From positions 1 through 16,043 of the forward strand of contig CATZRJ010000040.1 of the NCBI GenBank assembly GCA_958423535.1: a stretch of DNA of 16,043 nt. Reading direction: 5' to 3'. Source of the DNA: an uncultured Collinsella sp. GTDB taxonomy: Bacteria > Actinomycetota > Coriobacteriia > Coriobacteriales > Coriobacteriaceae. The notes beneath the pieces were generated by a model. It was given only the letters and a program-made list of their open reading frames with translations, made no database searches and was not told the origin of the DNA. Each line of letters starts with the position of its first letter. Position 1 is the first letter of the stretch. Of the stretch, positions 1-6,607 are shown in pieces. A program made the position numbers and the translations under genes.

Positions 1-81
1 CGCGAGGCCGCCGACGCCATCACCGAATACGACAACGACCACGACGGCGTCGCCCACACCATCATGGCTGCCCTCGCCTAG
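1..81 (+). CDS. 3' end of a gene, probably a Cof-type HAD phosphatase (partial)
   Basis: Only the last 26 codons are present, open from the left edge and ending in TAG at 79-81. The tail reads ...EYDNDHDGVAHTIMAAL. An N-x-x-D-G-V-A-H-x-I pattern close to the C-terminus is typical of Cof-like HAD phosphatases, where it follows the GDxxND motif by a few dozen residues; that is family knowledge, and the catalytic motifs themselves lie outside the window. The gene converges on the complete HAD gene at 219-1013. Its stop codon is the first three bases of a 27-bp tandem repeat array. With so few residues the family call is tentative, but the reading frame and codon use look genuinely coding. Confidence 0.5.
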   Translation, partial: REAADAITEYDNDHDGVAHTIMAALA

Positions 82-159
82 TCATTGGGGACGTTCTTAA
101 ACGACTAGTCACTGGGGACGTTCTTGAATGACTAGTCGTTAGGGACACTCTTCGCGAAA
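79..159 (+). repeat. Tandem array of three 27-bp units, TGGGGACGTTCTT type
   Basis: Units lie at 79-105, 106-132 and 133-159. Each begins TAGTC, followed by (T/A)GGGGAC-like sequence and then CTT. The first two carry GGGGACGTTCTT and the third GGGACACTCTT with a diverged end. Unit junctions make the palindrome GACTAGTC. The first TAG is also the stop codon of the upstream plus-strand gene. A matching array in inverted orientation lies at 1169-1222. There are no spacers, so this is not a CRISPR array. It resembles REP-type extragenic repeats of the kind associated with Y1/RAYT transposases, which is an inference from the GGGGAC core alone. Confidence 0.8.
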
Positions 160-169
160 AGCCGCAAGG

Positions 170-210
170 ACTGTCCCCCCCCACTGCCGGCAGAACGGGA
201 ACGTCCCCAG
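170..210. repeat. Two further GGGGAC-core repeat modules behind the HAD gene
   Basis: On the minus strand, directly after the TAA stop of the HAD gene, the sequence reads CTGGGGACGTTC and about 20 bases later GGGGGACAGTCCTTGCGG, including a run of eight G. These share the GGGGAC core of the tandem arrays on both sides but are not regular 27-bp units. The GGACAGTCC part can form a very small hairpin; no convincing intrinsic terminator is seen here. Confidence 0.5.
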
Positions 211-218
211 CTGTCGGA

Positions 219-1013
219 TTAAGCGAGGCCCTCTAGCACGTGACGAAGCTCCTGTTGAACAGCGTGGTCGCGGTTGCGCCCCACCACGCGATCGGCCACC
301 GCTTTGAGCGCCGGGCGCGCGTTTTCCATCGCGCAGCCCGTGCCGACAAAGCGAATGATCTCGTAGTCGTTCATCGAGTCGCCAAACGCCATGACCTCGT
401 CGCGCCCAATCCCGTAATGCTCCGCGAGCTGCGCGATGCCCGAGGCCTTCGACACGCCGGGCTGCATGGCATCGATCCACGCGTTGCCCGAGGGCGCAAA
501 GGTAAAGAGCTGACCAAGTTCACGCTGCAGCACGTAGGCGCTGTCCATAACGGCACCGTCATCGCAAAAGATACTCGCCTTGATGATATTTACGCTGGGA
601 TCGGGCAGCTCCCAAATGCGCTCGGCATTGGGAAGGTCCTTATCGACCTCACGCACGAACTTGCACTCGTCATCGAGCAAAAAGGACTTGGTTCGGTCAA
701 AGAGCGCAAGATGCAAATTGGGAAACGTCGCGACGGCCTGGGCGAGCTTTCGAATCGCCAGGTGCGAATACACCTCGCGGTCTACCATTTTGCCGTCGGC
801 GAAGACCTGGGCACCGTTAGCTGCGACAAAGTCCATCTTGTCGCGAACGGGCGCAAAGAACTCGCACAGGCGATCGTAGCGGCGGCCTGACGATGCGGCA
901 AAATGCACGCCATGCTCGCGTAGCGCCAAAATCAGTTCGTAGGTCTCGGGAGGCACCTGGCCGTTTTCGTCAAGCAACGTGCCGTCCATATCGGATGCAA
1001 TCAGTTTAAACAT
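219..1013 (-). CDS. Cof-type HAD-superfamily phosphatase
   Basis: 264 aa, the usual length for Cof/YbjI-type HAD (IIB) phosphatases, which dephosphorylate sugar phosphates, nucleotides or cofactors such as FMN and PLP in the cytoplasm. All four HAD motifs are visible: DMDGTLL at 8-14 (nucleophile D8, acid/base D10), SSGR at 41-44, a conserved Lys around 189 (SKASG), and GDSMND at 211-216 for Mg2+. The cap domain occupies roughly residues 85-185. The usual N-terminal start is kept (MFKLIASDMDG). ATG is at 1011-1013 with AAGGGAG 7-9 bases upstream, but that ribosome binding site lies in the 3' arm of a long hairpin. The substrate cannot be predicted. The gene is bracketed by inverted copies of a tandem repeat and converges with another probable HAD gene. 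Confidence 0.93.
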   Translation of the reverse strand: MFKLIASDMDGTLLDENGQVPPETYELILALREHGVHFAASSGRRYDRLCEFFAPVRDKMDFVAANGAQVFADGKMVDREVYSHLAIRKLAQAVATFPNLHLALFDRTKSFLLDDECKFVREVDKDLPNAERIWELPDPSVNIIKASIFCDDGAVMDSAYVLQRELGQLFTFAPSGNAWIDAMQPGVSKASGIAQLAEHYGIGRDEVMAFGDSMNDYEIIRFVGTGCAMENARPALKAVADRVVGRNRDHAVQQELRHVLEGLA

Positions 1014-1014
1014 A

Positions 1015-1080
1015 GAAAAGCTCCCTTCGGGCTTGTTGGAATCGAACGTGTATCCGATTCCAACGTACCCAAAGGGAGCT
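1015..1080 (-). promoter_or_regulatory. Long hairpin sequestering the HAD Shine-Dalgarno; possible ade terminator
   Basis: An outer stem pairs 1019-1027 with 1072-1080 (9 bp), continues with GGG/CCC (1029-1031 with 1068-1070), and an inner perfect 9-bp stem pairs 1036-1044 with 1055-1063. On the minus strand the 3' arm holds the ribosome binding site AAGGGAG and is followed by TTTTC and then, three bases on, the ATG of the HAD gene. In an mRNA covering this region the binding site would be double-stranded. The stem plus U-run also has the form of an intrinsic terminator for transcripts arriving from ade, about 140 bases upstream. The structure is seen directly; its role is inferred. Confidence 0.6.
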
Positions 1081-1168
1081 CAGATAAGACCTTGCGGGCG
1101 CAAACGTTACAAGGACCTGGCAAATAGCTCACACATGCCAGAGGCCTCACGGTCGCGGCGCCAGGCGA

Positions 1169-1222
1169 CACGCCAAAGAGTGTCCCCGACGACTAGCCGT
1201 TTAAGAACGTCCCCGATGACTA
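1169..1222 (-). repeat. Inverted counterpart of the 27-bp tandem array
   Basis: Read on the minus strand, two units follow each other: 1222-1196 (TAGTCATCGGGGACGTTCTT...) and 1195-1169 (TAGTCGTCGGGGACACTCTT...). The first differs from unit 79-105 at 2 of 27 positions. The second matches unit 133-152 at 18 of 20 positions. As in the left array, a GTTCTT-type unit comes first and an ACACTCTT-type unit last, so both arrays share the same internal order. The leading TAG (1222-1220) is the stop codon of ade. Confidence 0.8.
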
Positions 1223-3040
1223 GTCGGCGTAGGTGAAAGTGGTGACGTCGAACATGCCCTCGGGGCGGATGCGGAGCGTCGGGATCACCGGCAGGGGCAG
1301 GAAGATGATGCCCATGATGGGGTCGAGCGGCGGCTCAATACCCATGGCGCGCGCCTTGACCATAAAGTCGTCGTGCTGCGCGGCGACATCCTCGGCCGTG
1401 CCTTCGCTCATCAGGCCGCCGAGCGCCAGCGGAATGCGCGCTACGACCTTGCCATTGCGCACCAGCACGTGACCGCCCTGGCCCACGGCCTCGACGGCAG
1501 TCATCATATCGGCGGCATTGTCGCCCACCACGCATACGTTGTGCGAGTCGTGACCGATCGTCGAGGCGATGGCACCGCCTGTAATGGTAAAGCCACGCAC
1601 CCAGCCGCGACCAATGTGCTTGCCAACAAGACCCAGACCCGCAGGGCCATCACCGTCGGCGCCCTCGGCCTGCAACGACACGCCGCGGCCATGGCGCTCA
1701 ATCAGCATAATGCGACGCAGGCCCTCGGCGCTCTCGGGGCGAGCCATACCCGTGATGGCCTTACCCGGCACCACGTCAATCACGGCCTCGCCCGGCTTAA
1801 AGGCATAGTCGAATACGTCGAGCGAAAGCTTCGGCAGCTTAACGGAGGCGCGTAGCTCATCGGCAAGGGCCGCGACCTCGGCCATCTCGGGTGCGATCTC
1901 GCCCACAAAAGTGCCGTCCTGTGCCACGAGCGCGCCGGCGGCATACACGCGATGCGGAGCCGTGGCAAACGTCAGGTCATTGAGCACCAGCAGGTCGGCA
2001 CGCTTGCCCGGGGCAATGGCGCCACGCAGCTCGTGCGGGTCACGGCAGCCGTGATCCAGGCCAAACGCCTCGGCCGTGGAGAGGGACGCCATAGAGATGG
2101 CGACCACGGGGTCGATACCGGCCTCAATCGCCACGCGGCAGGCATTGTCGATCATGCCGGTCGCAAGCGCATCGGAAGGGGCGCAGTCGTCAGTCGCAAA
2201 GCAGCAGCGGCGGGCGCGCGCGGGATTCTCCAGCAGCATCGGCGACAGGTTGGCCAGATCATGGCTGCACGTGCCCTCGCGCAGCATCACGTACATGCCG
2301 CGAGATAGCTTGTCGAGTGCCTCCTCGGGAATCGTCGACTCGTGGTCGGCGATAATGCCAGCTGCGGCATAGGCGTTGAGGTCCTTGCCGGCAACGAGCG
2401 GGGCGTGACCGTCAACCTGTTTGGACGGCGTCTGGTTGGCAGCGTCGATACGAGCGCAGGTCTCGGGATCGGCCATAAAGACGCCCGGCAGGTTCATCAT
2501 TTCGCCCAGACCAAAGACATCACCCGGATATTCGGCAAAAAACGCCTGCATATCGGCAGCGGTGATGACGGCACCAGCCTGCTCGTCGGGCAGTGCGGGC
2601 ACGCACGAGGGCATCATGTACTTGATGGAAATAGGAGCGCGACGACCGTCCTCGATCATAAAGCGCAGGCCGTCCAAGCCGGAAACATTGGCGATCTCGT
2701 GGCTGTCGGCAATAGCGGTGGTGGTACCGCGCGCCGCCGCCATGCGCGCATACTCGGCAGGGCGGATGTTCGAAGACTCGATATGCAAGTGTCCGTCAAT
2801 AAAACCGGGGGCAAGATAGCGGCCCTGGCAATCGATGACCTCGGCAGCCTCATACGTACCGGCGGCATCGTCGCGACCATCGTAGAGCACACCGACGATC
2901 ACGCCATCCTTGACGGCAACGCTACCGGGCGCCACGCGCTGGCCGTACACATCGACAATCTGTGCGTTGGCAAACAGCGTGTCAACGGGCACACGACCCT
3001 CGGCGGCCTCGATCACAGATCTCATGACCTCAACGGACAT
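1220..3040 (-). CDS. ade: Adenine deaminase
   Basis: Deaminates adenine to hypoxanthine for purine salvage; a cytoplasmic metal-dependent amidohydrolase. 606 aa from the ATG at 3038-3040, which has AAAGGAG five to six bases upstream; a longer frame to a TTG at 3166 lacks a convincing ribosome binding site and would add an unrelated hydrophobic stretch. Visible motifs: the amidohydrolase metal signature GFIDGHLHIESS (79-90, H84 and H86), DSHE (112-115), VDGHAP (209-214), ADHES (231-235), and ATDD (282-285), all in the order found in bacterial adenine deaminases (Ade/YerA family). The C-terminal half holds the family's second conserved region with GHDSHN. The stop codon lies within a repeat unit. 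The leader carries a terminator-like hairpin, so expression may be attenuated. Confidence 0.93.
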   Translation of the reverse strand: MSVEVMRSVIEAAEGRVPVDTLFANAQIVDVYGQRVAPGSVAVKDGVIVGVLYDGRDDAAGTYEAAEVIDCQGRYLAPGFIDGHLHIESSNIRPAEYARMAAARGTTTAIADSHEIANVSGLDGLRFMIEDGRRAPISIKYMMPSCVPALPDEQAGAVITAADMQAFFAEYPGDVFGLGEMMNLPGVFMADPETCARIDAANQTPSKQVDGHAPLVAGKDLNAYAAAGIIADHESTIPEEALDKLSRGMYVMLREGTCSHDLANLSPMLLENPARARRCCFATDDCAPSDALATGMIDNACRVAIEAGIDPVVAISMASLSTAEAFGLDHGCRDPHELRGAIAPGKRADLLVLNDLTFATAPHRVYAAGALVAQDGTFVGEIAPEMAEVAALADELRASVKLPKLSLDVFDYAFKPGEAVIDVVPGKAITGMARPESAEGLRRIMLIERHGRGVSLQAEGADGDGPAGLGLVGKHIGRGWVRGFTITGGAIASTIGHDSHNVCVVGDNAADMMTAVEAVGQGGHVLVRNGKVVARIPLALGGLMSEGTAEDVAAQHDDFMVKARAMGIEPPLDPIMGIIFLPLPVIPTLRIRPEGMFDVTTFTYAD

Positions 3041-3060
3041 ACATACTCCTTTAACCGTAG

Positions 3061-3096
3061 AAAAAAGCTGCGGAGCGGACAGACCTTCACCGCAGC
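3061..3096 (-). terminator. Intrinsic terminator-like hairpin in the ade leader
   Basis: On the minus strand GCTGCGG (3096-3090) pairs perfectly with CCGCAGC (3073-3067) and is followed by six T (3066-3061), 20 bases before the ade start codon. This is the shape of a Rho-independent terminator. It stands between the best promoter candidate and ade, suggesting attenuation. tyrS already has its own terminator at 3261-3293, so it is unlikely to be needed for tyrS. No purine-riboswitch aptamer is visible. Confidence 0.55.
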
Positions 3097-3108
3097 AAAC
3101 CAATAGCC

Positions 3109-3138
3109 ATTGTATGCCCAAAAGGAGGCCGCCGATAA
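3109..3138 (-). promoter_or_regulatory. Candidate ade promoter
   Basis: A minus-strand TACAAT (-10, 3114-3109) is preceded 18 bases upstream by TTATCG (3138-3133), a weak -35 match. The predicted start near 3102 would give a leader of about 60 bases that begins just before the terminator-like hairpin. The -10 is good, the -35 poor. Confidence 0.3.
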
Positions 3139-3171
3139 CACCCCTTCCGCTTAACGGCACCGCCAAATGAT

Positions 3172-3192
3172 CCCTTGGGGACGGAGGAAAAA
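3172..3192 (+). repeat. Single GGGGAC-core module next to the 65-bp inverted repeat
   Basis: CTTGGGGACGGAGGAAAAAGG carries the same TGGGGAC core as the arrays near the HAD gene and runs directly into the left arm of the inverted repeat at 3194-3258. The GGGGACGGAGGAAAA form is a familiar extragenic repeat motif, recalled and not searched. Confidence 0.4.
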
Positions 3193-3193
3193 G

Positions 3194-3258
3194 GTTGCGG
3201 TGGAATAGTTCCTACCTGGGCGCCCGTATGGCATTTTTAGGAACTATTTCACCGCAAC
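3194..3258. repeat. 65-bp inverted repeat (REP/MITE-like hairpin)
   Basis: The arms at 3194-3213 (GTTGCGGTGGAATAGTTCCT) and 3239-3258 are reverse complements at 19 of 20 positions, the exception being a G/T pair; one further A-T pair extends the stem. The 25-base loop has no notable pairing. It lies between tyrS and ade and carries no U-run, so it is not a typical terminator. It looks like a short dispersed element. Confidence 0.75.
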
Positions 3259-3260
3259 TC

Positions 3261-3293
3261 AAAAGGCCGCAGTCGGGAGTTCCGGCTGCGGCC
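3261..3293 (-). terminator. Rho-independent terminator of tyrS
   Basis: On the minus strand, GGCCGCAG (3293-3286) pairs with CTGCGGCC (3272-3265), and the stem can be lengthened through inner G-C and G-U pairs to leave only a 3-base loop. TTTT follows (3264-3261). It starts 29 bases after the tyrS stop codon. Confidence 0.8.
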
Positions 3294-3322
3294 CTATTGC
3301 ACATGTTAGGTTGACCTACTTG

Positions 3323-4534
3323 CTAGACCAGCTTGAAGCCCTTGCGCTTGCCTACGGAGAGGGTGTCGCCCAGTTTGAGGGCGCTGGGGTCGATGTTGTA
3401 GCTCTTGGGAGCCACGGCCTTGCCGTTAATCTTGACACCACCGCCGTCGATGTCGCGACGGGCCTGGCCGGCGCTCGCCGAAAGACCCAGGTCCTTGAGC
3501 AGGCCGGCGAGGTAGATCTGGCCCTCGTCGTTGACAGTCAGCTCAACGTGCTTCTCGGGGAAGTCGGCGAGCTGGCCCTCCTTGAACACGCGATCGAACT
3601 CGGCCTGAGCCTCGTCGCCGGCACCGGCGCCGTGGTAGGTGTCGCACAGGTCGCGGCCCAGAGCACGCTTGAGCTCATAGGGATCGGCAGAGCCGTCGGC
3701 CAGAGCAGCGTCGATCTTGTCGACCTCGGCCGGGGTGAGCGAACTGGCCAGACGATAGTACTTGCCAATCATCTCGTCGGGGATGGACATGGTCTTGCCG
3801 AACATATCCTTGGGAGCGTCGGTCAGGCCGATGTAGTTGCCATAGGACTTGGACATCTTGCGCACGCCATCGGTACCCTCGAGCAGCGGCATGGTGAGCG
3901 CGATCTGGGGCTCCATGCCCATCTTCTCCATGAGCTCACGGCCGGCGAGCAGGTTAAAGAGCTGGTCGGTGCCGCCCATCTCCACGTCGGCCTTGATCTG
4001 CACGGAGTCGAAAGCCTGCATCACGGGATACAGGAACTCATGCAGGGCGATCGGCGTCTGAGACTGGTAGCGCTTGGTAAAGTCATCGCGCTCAAGAATA
4101 CGGGCGACGGTGAACTTGGAACACACCTGCAGCAGTCCGGCGAGATCCATCGACAAGATCCAGTCGCCGTTGTGCACGATGGTGGTCTTCTCGGGATCCA
4201 GGATCTTCATGGCCTGGCTCACGTAGGTCTCGGCATTGGCCTCGATCTGCTCCTGCGAAAGCTGCGGACGGGTGGAGTTCTTGCCCGAAGGGTCGCCAAT
4301 CAGCGCGGTACCGTTGCCGATGATAAGGGTGACGTTGTGGCCCAGGTCCTGGAACTGACGCATCTTGCGCAGCGGCACGGCGTGGCCCAAGTGCAGGTCG
4401 GGGCTGGTGGGGTCGACGCCAAGCTTGATGTTGAGGGGCTCGCCCTTCTCAAGCTTCTTGCGAAGGTCGGCCTCGGGGACGATCTGTGCGGCGCCCGAGG
4501 TGATGATACGCATTTGCTCGTCAACAGACAGCAT
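3323..4534 (-). CDS. tyrS: Tyrosyl-tRNA synthetase
   Basis: Charges tRNA-Tyr with tyrosine in the cytoplasm. 403 aa from the ATG at 4532-4534, preceded by AAAGGAGG with a 7-base spacer; an in-frame TTG at 4630 is poorly placed and adds no family sequence. Class I motifs are clear: HLGH at 48-51 (HIGH) within PTSPDLHLGHAVPLRKMRQF, and KMSKS at 226-230. GGTDQLFN at 187-194 lies in the tyrosine/ATP site region. An S4 RNA-binding domain fills about residues 340-400. Length and the DPTSPDLHLGH signature fit the TyrZ-like subgroup (about 400 aa) and not the E. coli-type TyrS. The U32 gene lies 96 bp upstream on the same strand. No T-box leader is present. A terminator follows. Confidence 0.96.
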   Translation of the reverse strand: MLSVDEQMRIITSGAAQIVPEADLRKKLEKGEPLNIKLGVDPTSPDLHLGHAVPLRKMRQFQDLGHNVTLIIGNGTALIGDPSGKNSTRPQLSQEQIEANAETYVSQAMKILDPEKTTIVHNGDWILSMDLAGLLQVCSKFTVARILERDDFTKRYQSQTPIALHEFLYPVMQAFDSVQIKADVEMGGTDQLFNLLAGRELMEKMGMEPQIALTMPLLEGTDGVRKMSKSYGNYIGLTDAPKDMFGKTMSIPDEMIGKYYRLASSLTPAEVDKIDAALADGSADPYELKRALGRDLCDTYHGAGAGDEAQAEFDRVFKEGQLADFPEKHVELTVNDEGQIYLAGLLKDLGLSASAGQARRDIDGGGVKINGKAVAPKSYNIDPSALKLGDTLSVGKRKGFKLV

Positions 4535-4555
4535 TGGGTATCCTCCTTTTGCTAT

Positions 4556-4582
4556 AGCACCCTCGCCGAAAACGGCGGTGCT
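4556..4582 (-). promoter_or_regulatory. Hairpin in the tyrS leader
   Basis: AGCACC pairs with GGTGCT and GCCG with CGGC around a four-base loop (TTTT on the minus strand); a 3-base bulge interrupts one side. It ends about 21 bases before the tyrS start and leaves the AAAGGAGG ribosome binding site free. There is no U-run, so it is not a terminator. It could stabilise or mark a processing point of an mRNA shared with the U32 gene; this is inference. Confidence 0.4.
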
Positions 4583-4630
4583 GGAAGTCCATAAACTCTC
4601 ATATGATAACAAACTGACGCGACGCGGCAC

Positions 4631-6607
4631 CTACGACAGGAAAATCCTCGTCCTGCCGCATGCGTCGATGGCAACTGACAGACGTGTACCGTCACGCTCG
4701 ACCAGATAGCGCACCTGCCGACGACGCAAGCAGTCGCGGCAACGGACCTGCCCCGTCGCATCGGTGGCGCAGACGCCCTCGGCGGTCAACAGACAGTGCT
4801 CGCACACCATAAGCCCGGGACGGTCGGCGTCGACCGGACCCAAGACGCCGGGTTCAGCAGCCAGCTCGGCAATACGCTCCCTATCATTGCTGAGCAACTC
4901 GGCAGGCAAGTATACCCACCCCGCGCCAAGCCCGCGCAGCCAGGCAAGCGTGGCCCGATTGGCACAGAACACCGGCGCCGCCACGTCAAACGTCGCGCCC
5001 AACTCGCGGGCCATCGCCACCTGTCCCAGATTGCGGCAGACGACGCGCCCGGCGCGTTGCATAAGCGCCCGAGTCCGCTCGGTGTCACCCGCGCGGCACA
5101 CTTCGTCGAGCACCACCGTCGCATCGGACAGATCTCGCTCATCGCGCGGATCCACATCCATCAGTTCCCAGGCAAAGACCATACGAGCAAAACCCTCGCG
5201 CTTTGCCGCCTCCGCCGGCCCCGCCAACTCCGTCGGCACGTCGCCATCTGTCAGAACGCCCTCAAACGGCAGCACCTCAACGGACCGCTCGACAGGCGCG
5301 ACTGCATCTGCCTCGGCACGCATACGCTCCAACACCGTTGCCGTCTGCCCCAGCACGCCTGCGCTGCGAATCAGATAGACCTCGCAGCCCGCGTCCACCT
5401 TACGTTTGCAATGCACGACGATGTGCTCTCCCGCAGCGGCATCCACGGGGCAAGGCACCTGTGGCCAGCGCTTGGGCACATCGGGACGCGCGTCGGCACC
5501 CGGGTAAAATCGGATCTCGAGCGTATCGCCCGCCGCCACGGCGGCATCAAGCTCAACCGTCACCTCTTCGTGACCCACCGCCACCAAGTGGCCCACGCGC
5601 ACGCCCTGGTTGATCGCGCGCTCGAAGCTCATGAGCTCGGCGCCCGAACGACCCCGCAGATACGCATCGGTAAAGCCGCGGTTGAACGACCTCCCCAGCT
5701 CGCGCTCAAGCGTCGGCACCGCATCGGCATCCCATGTGCCGGCGCGCAGCATATCGAGCGCCCGACGCCACACCCTCACCACGTTAAAGACGTAGTCGGG
5801 ATTCTTCATGCGGCCCTCGATCTTGAGCGATGCCACGCCGGCGGCAACAAGCTCCGGCAGGTGCGCGATACCCAGATAGTCACGCGGACAAAGCAGGCGG
5901 TCCCCTTCGACAGCAACAACACTCTGCCCCGCCTCGTCCGCCAAGTCATAGGACAGACGGCACGGCTGTGTGCAGTCGCCGCGCATCGCCGACCGTCCGC
6001 GCCGCAGGGCCGAAAACTCACACGCGCCTGAATAACCAATGCAAATAGCACCGTGACAGAACACCTCTATGGGCACGCCAGTAGCGCAAAGCGTCCCAAT
6101 CTCCGCCACGTTCAGCTCGCGCGCCGTCGTCACGCGCTCAACTCCCAGCTCCTTGGCAGCCAACTGCACGGCACCCTCGCTATGAGCGCCCGCTTGGGTG
6201 GACAGGTGAATCTCGACCCCCGGAATCGCCGCACGAAGCGCGCAAGCCAGCCCGGCATCGGCCACAATCAATGCATCGGCGCCCAACGCATGCGCATGCG
6301 CCCCCAACGCCACGGCGTCGGCAAGCTCATCATCGAACACGAACACGTTGAGCGTCACGTACACACGCACGCCATGCGCATGGGCCACGGCACAACCGCG
6401 CGCGAACTCATCATCGCTAAAGCCATGCGCGCTCACTCGAGCGTTGAATCCGTCCAGCCCCGCATAGACGGCATCGGCACCCGCCGCAATCGCCGCGAGC
6501 ATCTGGTCGAGCCCGCCAGCGGGCGCCAGCAGCTCGGGCAGCGCCACTCCAGCCGCCGCCAACTCGCTTTCGCATTGTCCGCTCGGTTCCATCGGCCGAA
6601 TCGCCAT
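4631..6607 (-). CDS. U32-family peptidase / RlhA-like RNA-modification protein
   Basis: 658 aa from the ATG at 6605-6607, preceded by AAGGAG at a 7-base spacing (an upstream TTG at 6625 overlaps this site and is rejected). The N-terminal half is a U32 barrel: LPELLAPAGG (23-32), AGADAVYAG (42-50), and the U32 signature EVFCHGAICIGYSGACEFS (181-199), followed by DCTQPCR (211-217) and LKIEGRMKNPDYV (261-273). U32 proteins include RlhA (23S rRNA hydroxylation) and TrhP (tRNA hydroxylation), and several use conserved Cys to hold an iron-sulphur cluster; the Cys at 184, 189, 196, 212 and 216 are candidates. The length matches RlhA (about 650 aa). The C-terminus carries an extra C-x2-C...C-x2-C cluster (602-626). 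The name 'peptidase' is historical; RNA modification is the likelier job here, which would suit the tyrS neighbour. Confidence 0.87.
   Translation of the reverse strand: MAIRPMEPSGQCESELAAAGVALPELLAPAGGLDQMLAAIAAGADAVYAGLDGFNARVSAHGFSDDEFARGCAVAHAHGVRVYVTLNVFVFDDELADAVALGAHAHALGADALIVADAGLACALRAAIPGVEIHLSTQAGAHSEGAVQLAAKELGVERVTTARELNVAEIGTLCATGVPIEVFCHGAICIGYSGACEFSALRRGRSAMRGDCTQPCRLSYDLADEAGQSVVAVEGDRLLCPRDYLGIAHLPELVAAGVASLKIEGRMKNPDYVFNVVRVWRRALDMLRAGTWDADAVPTLERELGRSFNRGFTDAYLRGRSGAELMSFERAINQGVRVGHLVAVGHEEVTVELDAAVAAGDTLEIRFYPGADARPDVPKRWPQVPCPVDAAAGEHIVVHCKRKVDAGCEVYLIRSAGVLGQTATVLERMRAEADAVAPVERSVEVLPFEGVLTDGDVPTELAGPAEAAKREGFARMVFAWELMDVDPRDERDLSDATVVLDEVCRAGDTERTRALMQRAGRVVCRNLGQVAMARELGATFDVAAPVFCANRATLAWLRGLGAGWVYLPAELLSNDRERIAELAAEPGVLGPVDADRPGLMVCEHCLLTAEGVCATDATGQVRCRDCLRRRQVRYLVERDGTRLSVAIDACGRTRIFLS

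Noticed and set aside
79..159. CRISPR array
   Set aside because: The units are directly adjacent without spacers, few in number and diverged at one end; no cas genes are present.
1036..1063. tRNA-like T-loop (GTTCGATTC) in the HAD leader
   Set aside because: The motif falls in the loop and arm of a longer hairpin; no acceptor, D or anticodon arms can be built.
3041..3166. N-terminal extension of ade from a TTG
   Set aside because: The extension crosses the leader terminator hairpin, has no good ribosome binding site and no family similarity; the ATG at 3040 has a strong site.
3061..3166. Purine riboswitch in front of ade
   Set aside because: None of the conserved purine aptamer loop sequences could be seen, and the predicted leader is too short.
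3311..4594. Long plus-strand open frame (about 427 codons) opposite tyrS
   Set aside because: It lies fully antisense to a clear TyrRS, is rich in Leu, Gly, Val and His as expected from the complement of GC-rich coding sequence, and has no ribosome binding site or known motif.
4535..4630. T-box riboswitch upstream of tyrS
   Set aside because: The 96-bp gap is too short, there is no T-box sequence, and no terminator stem with a U-run.
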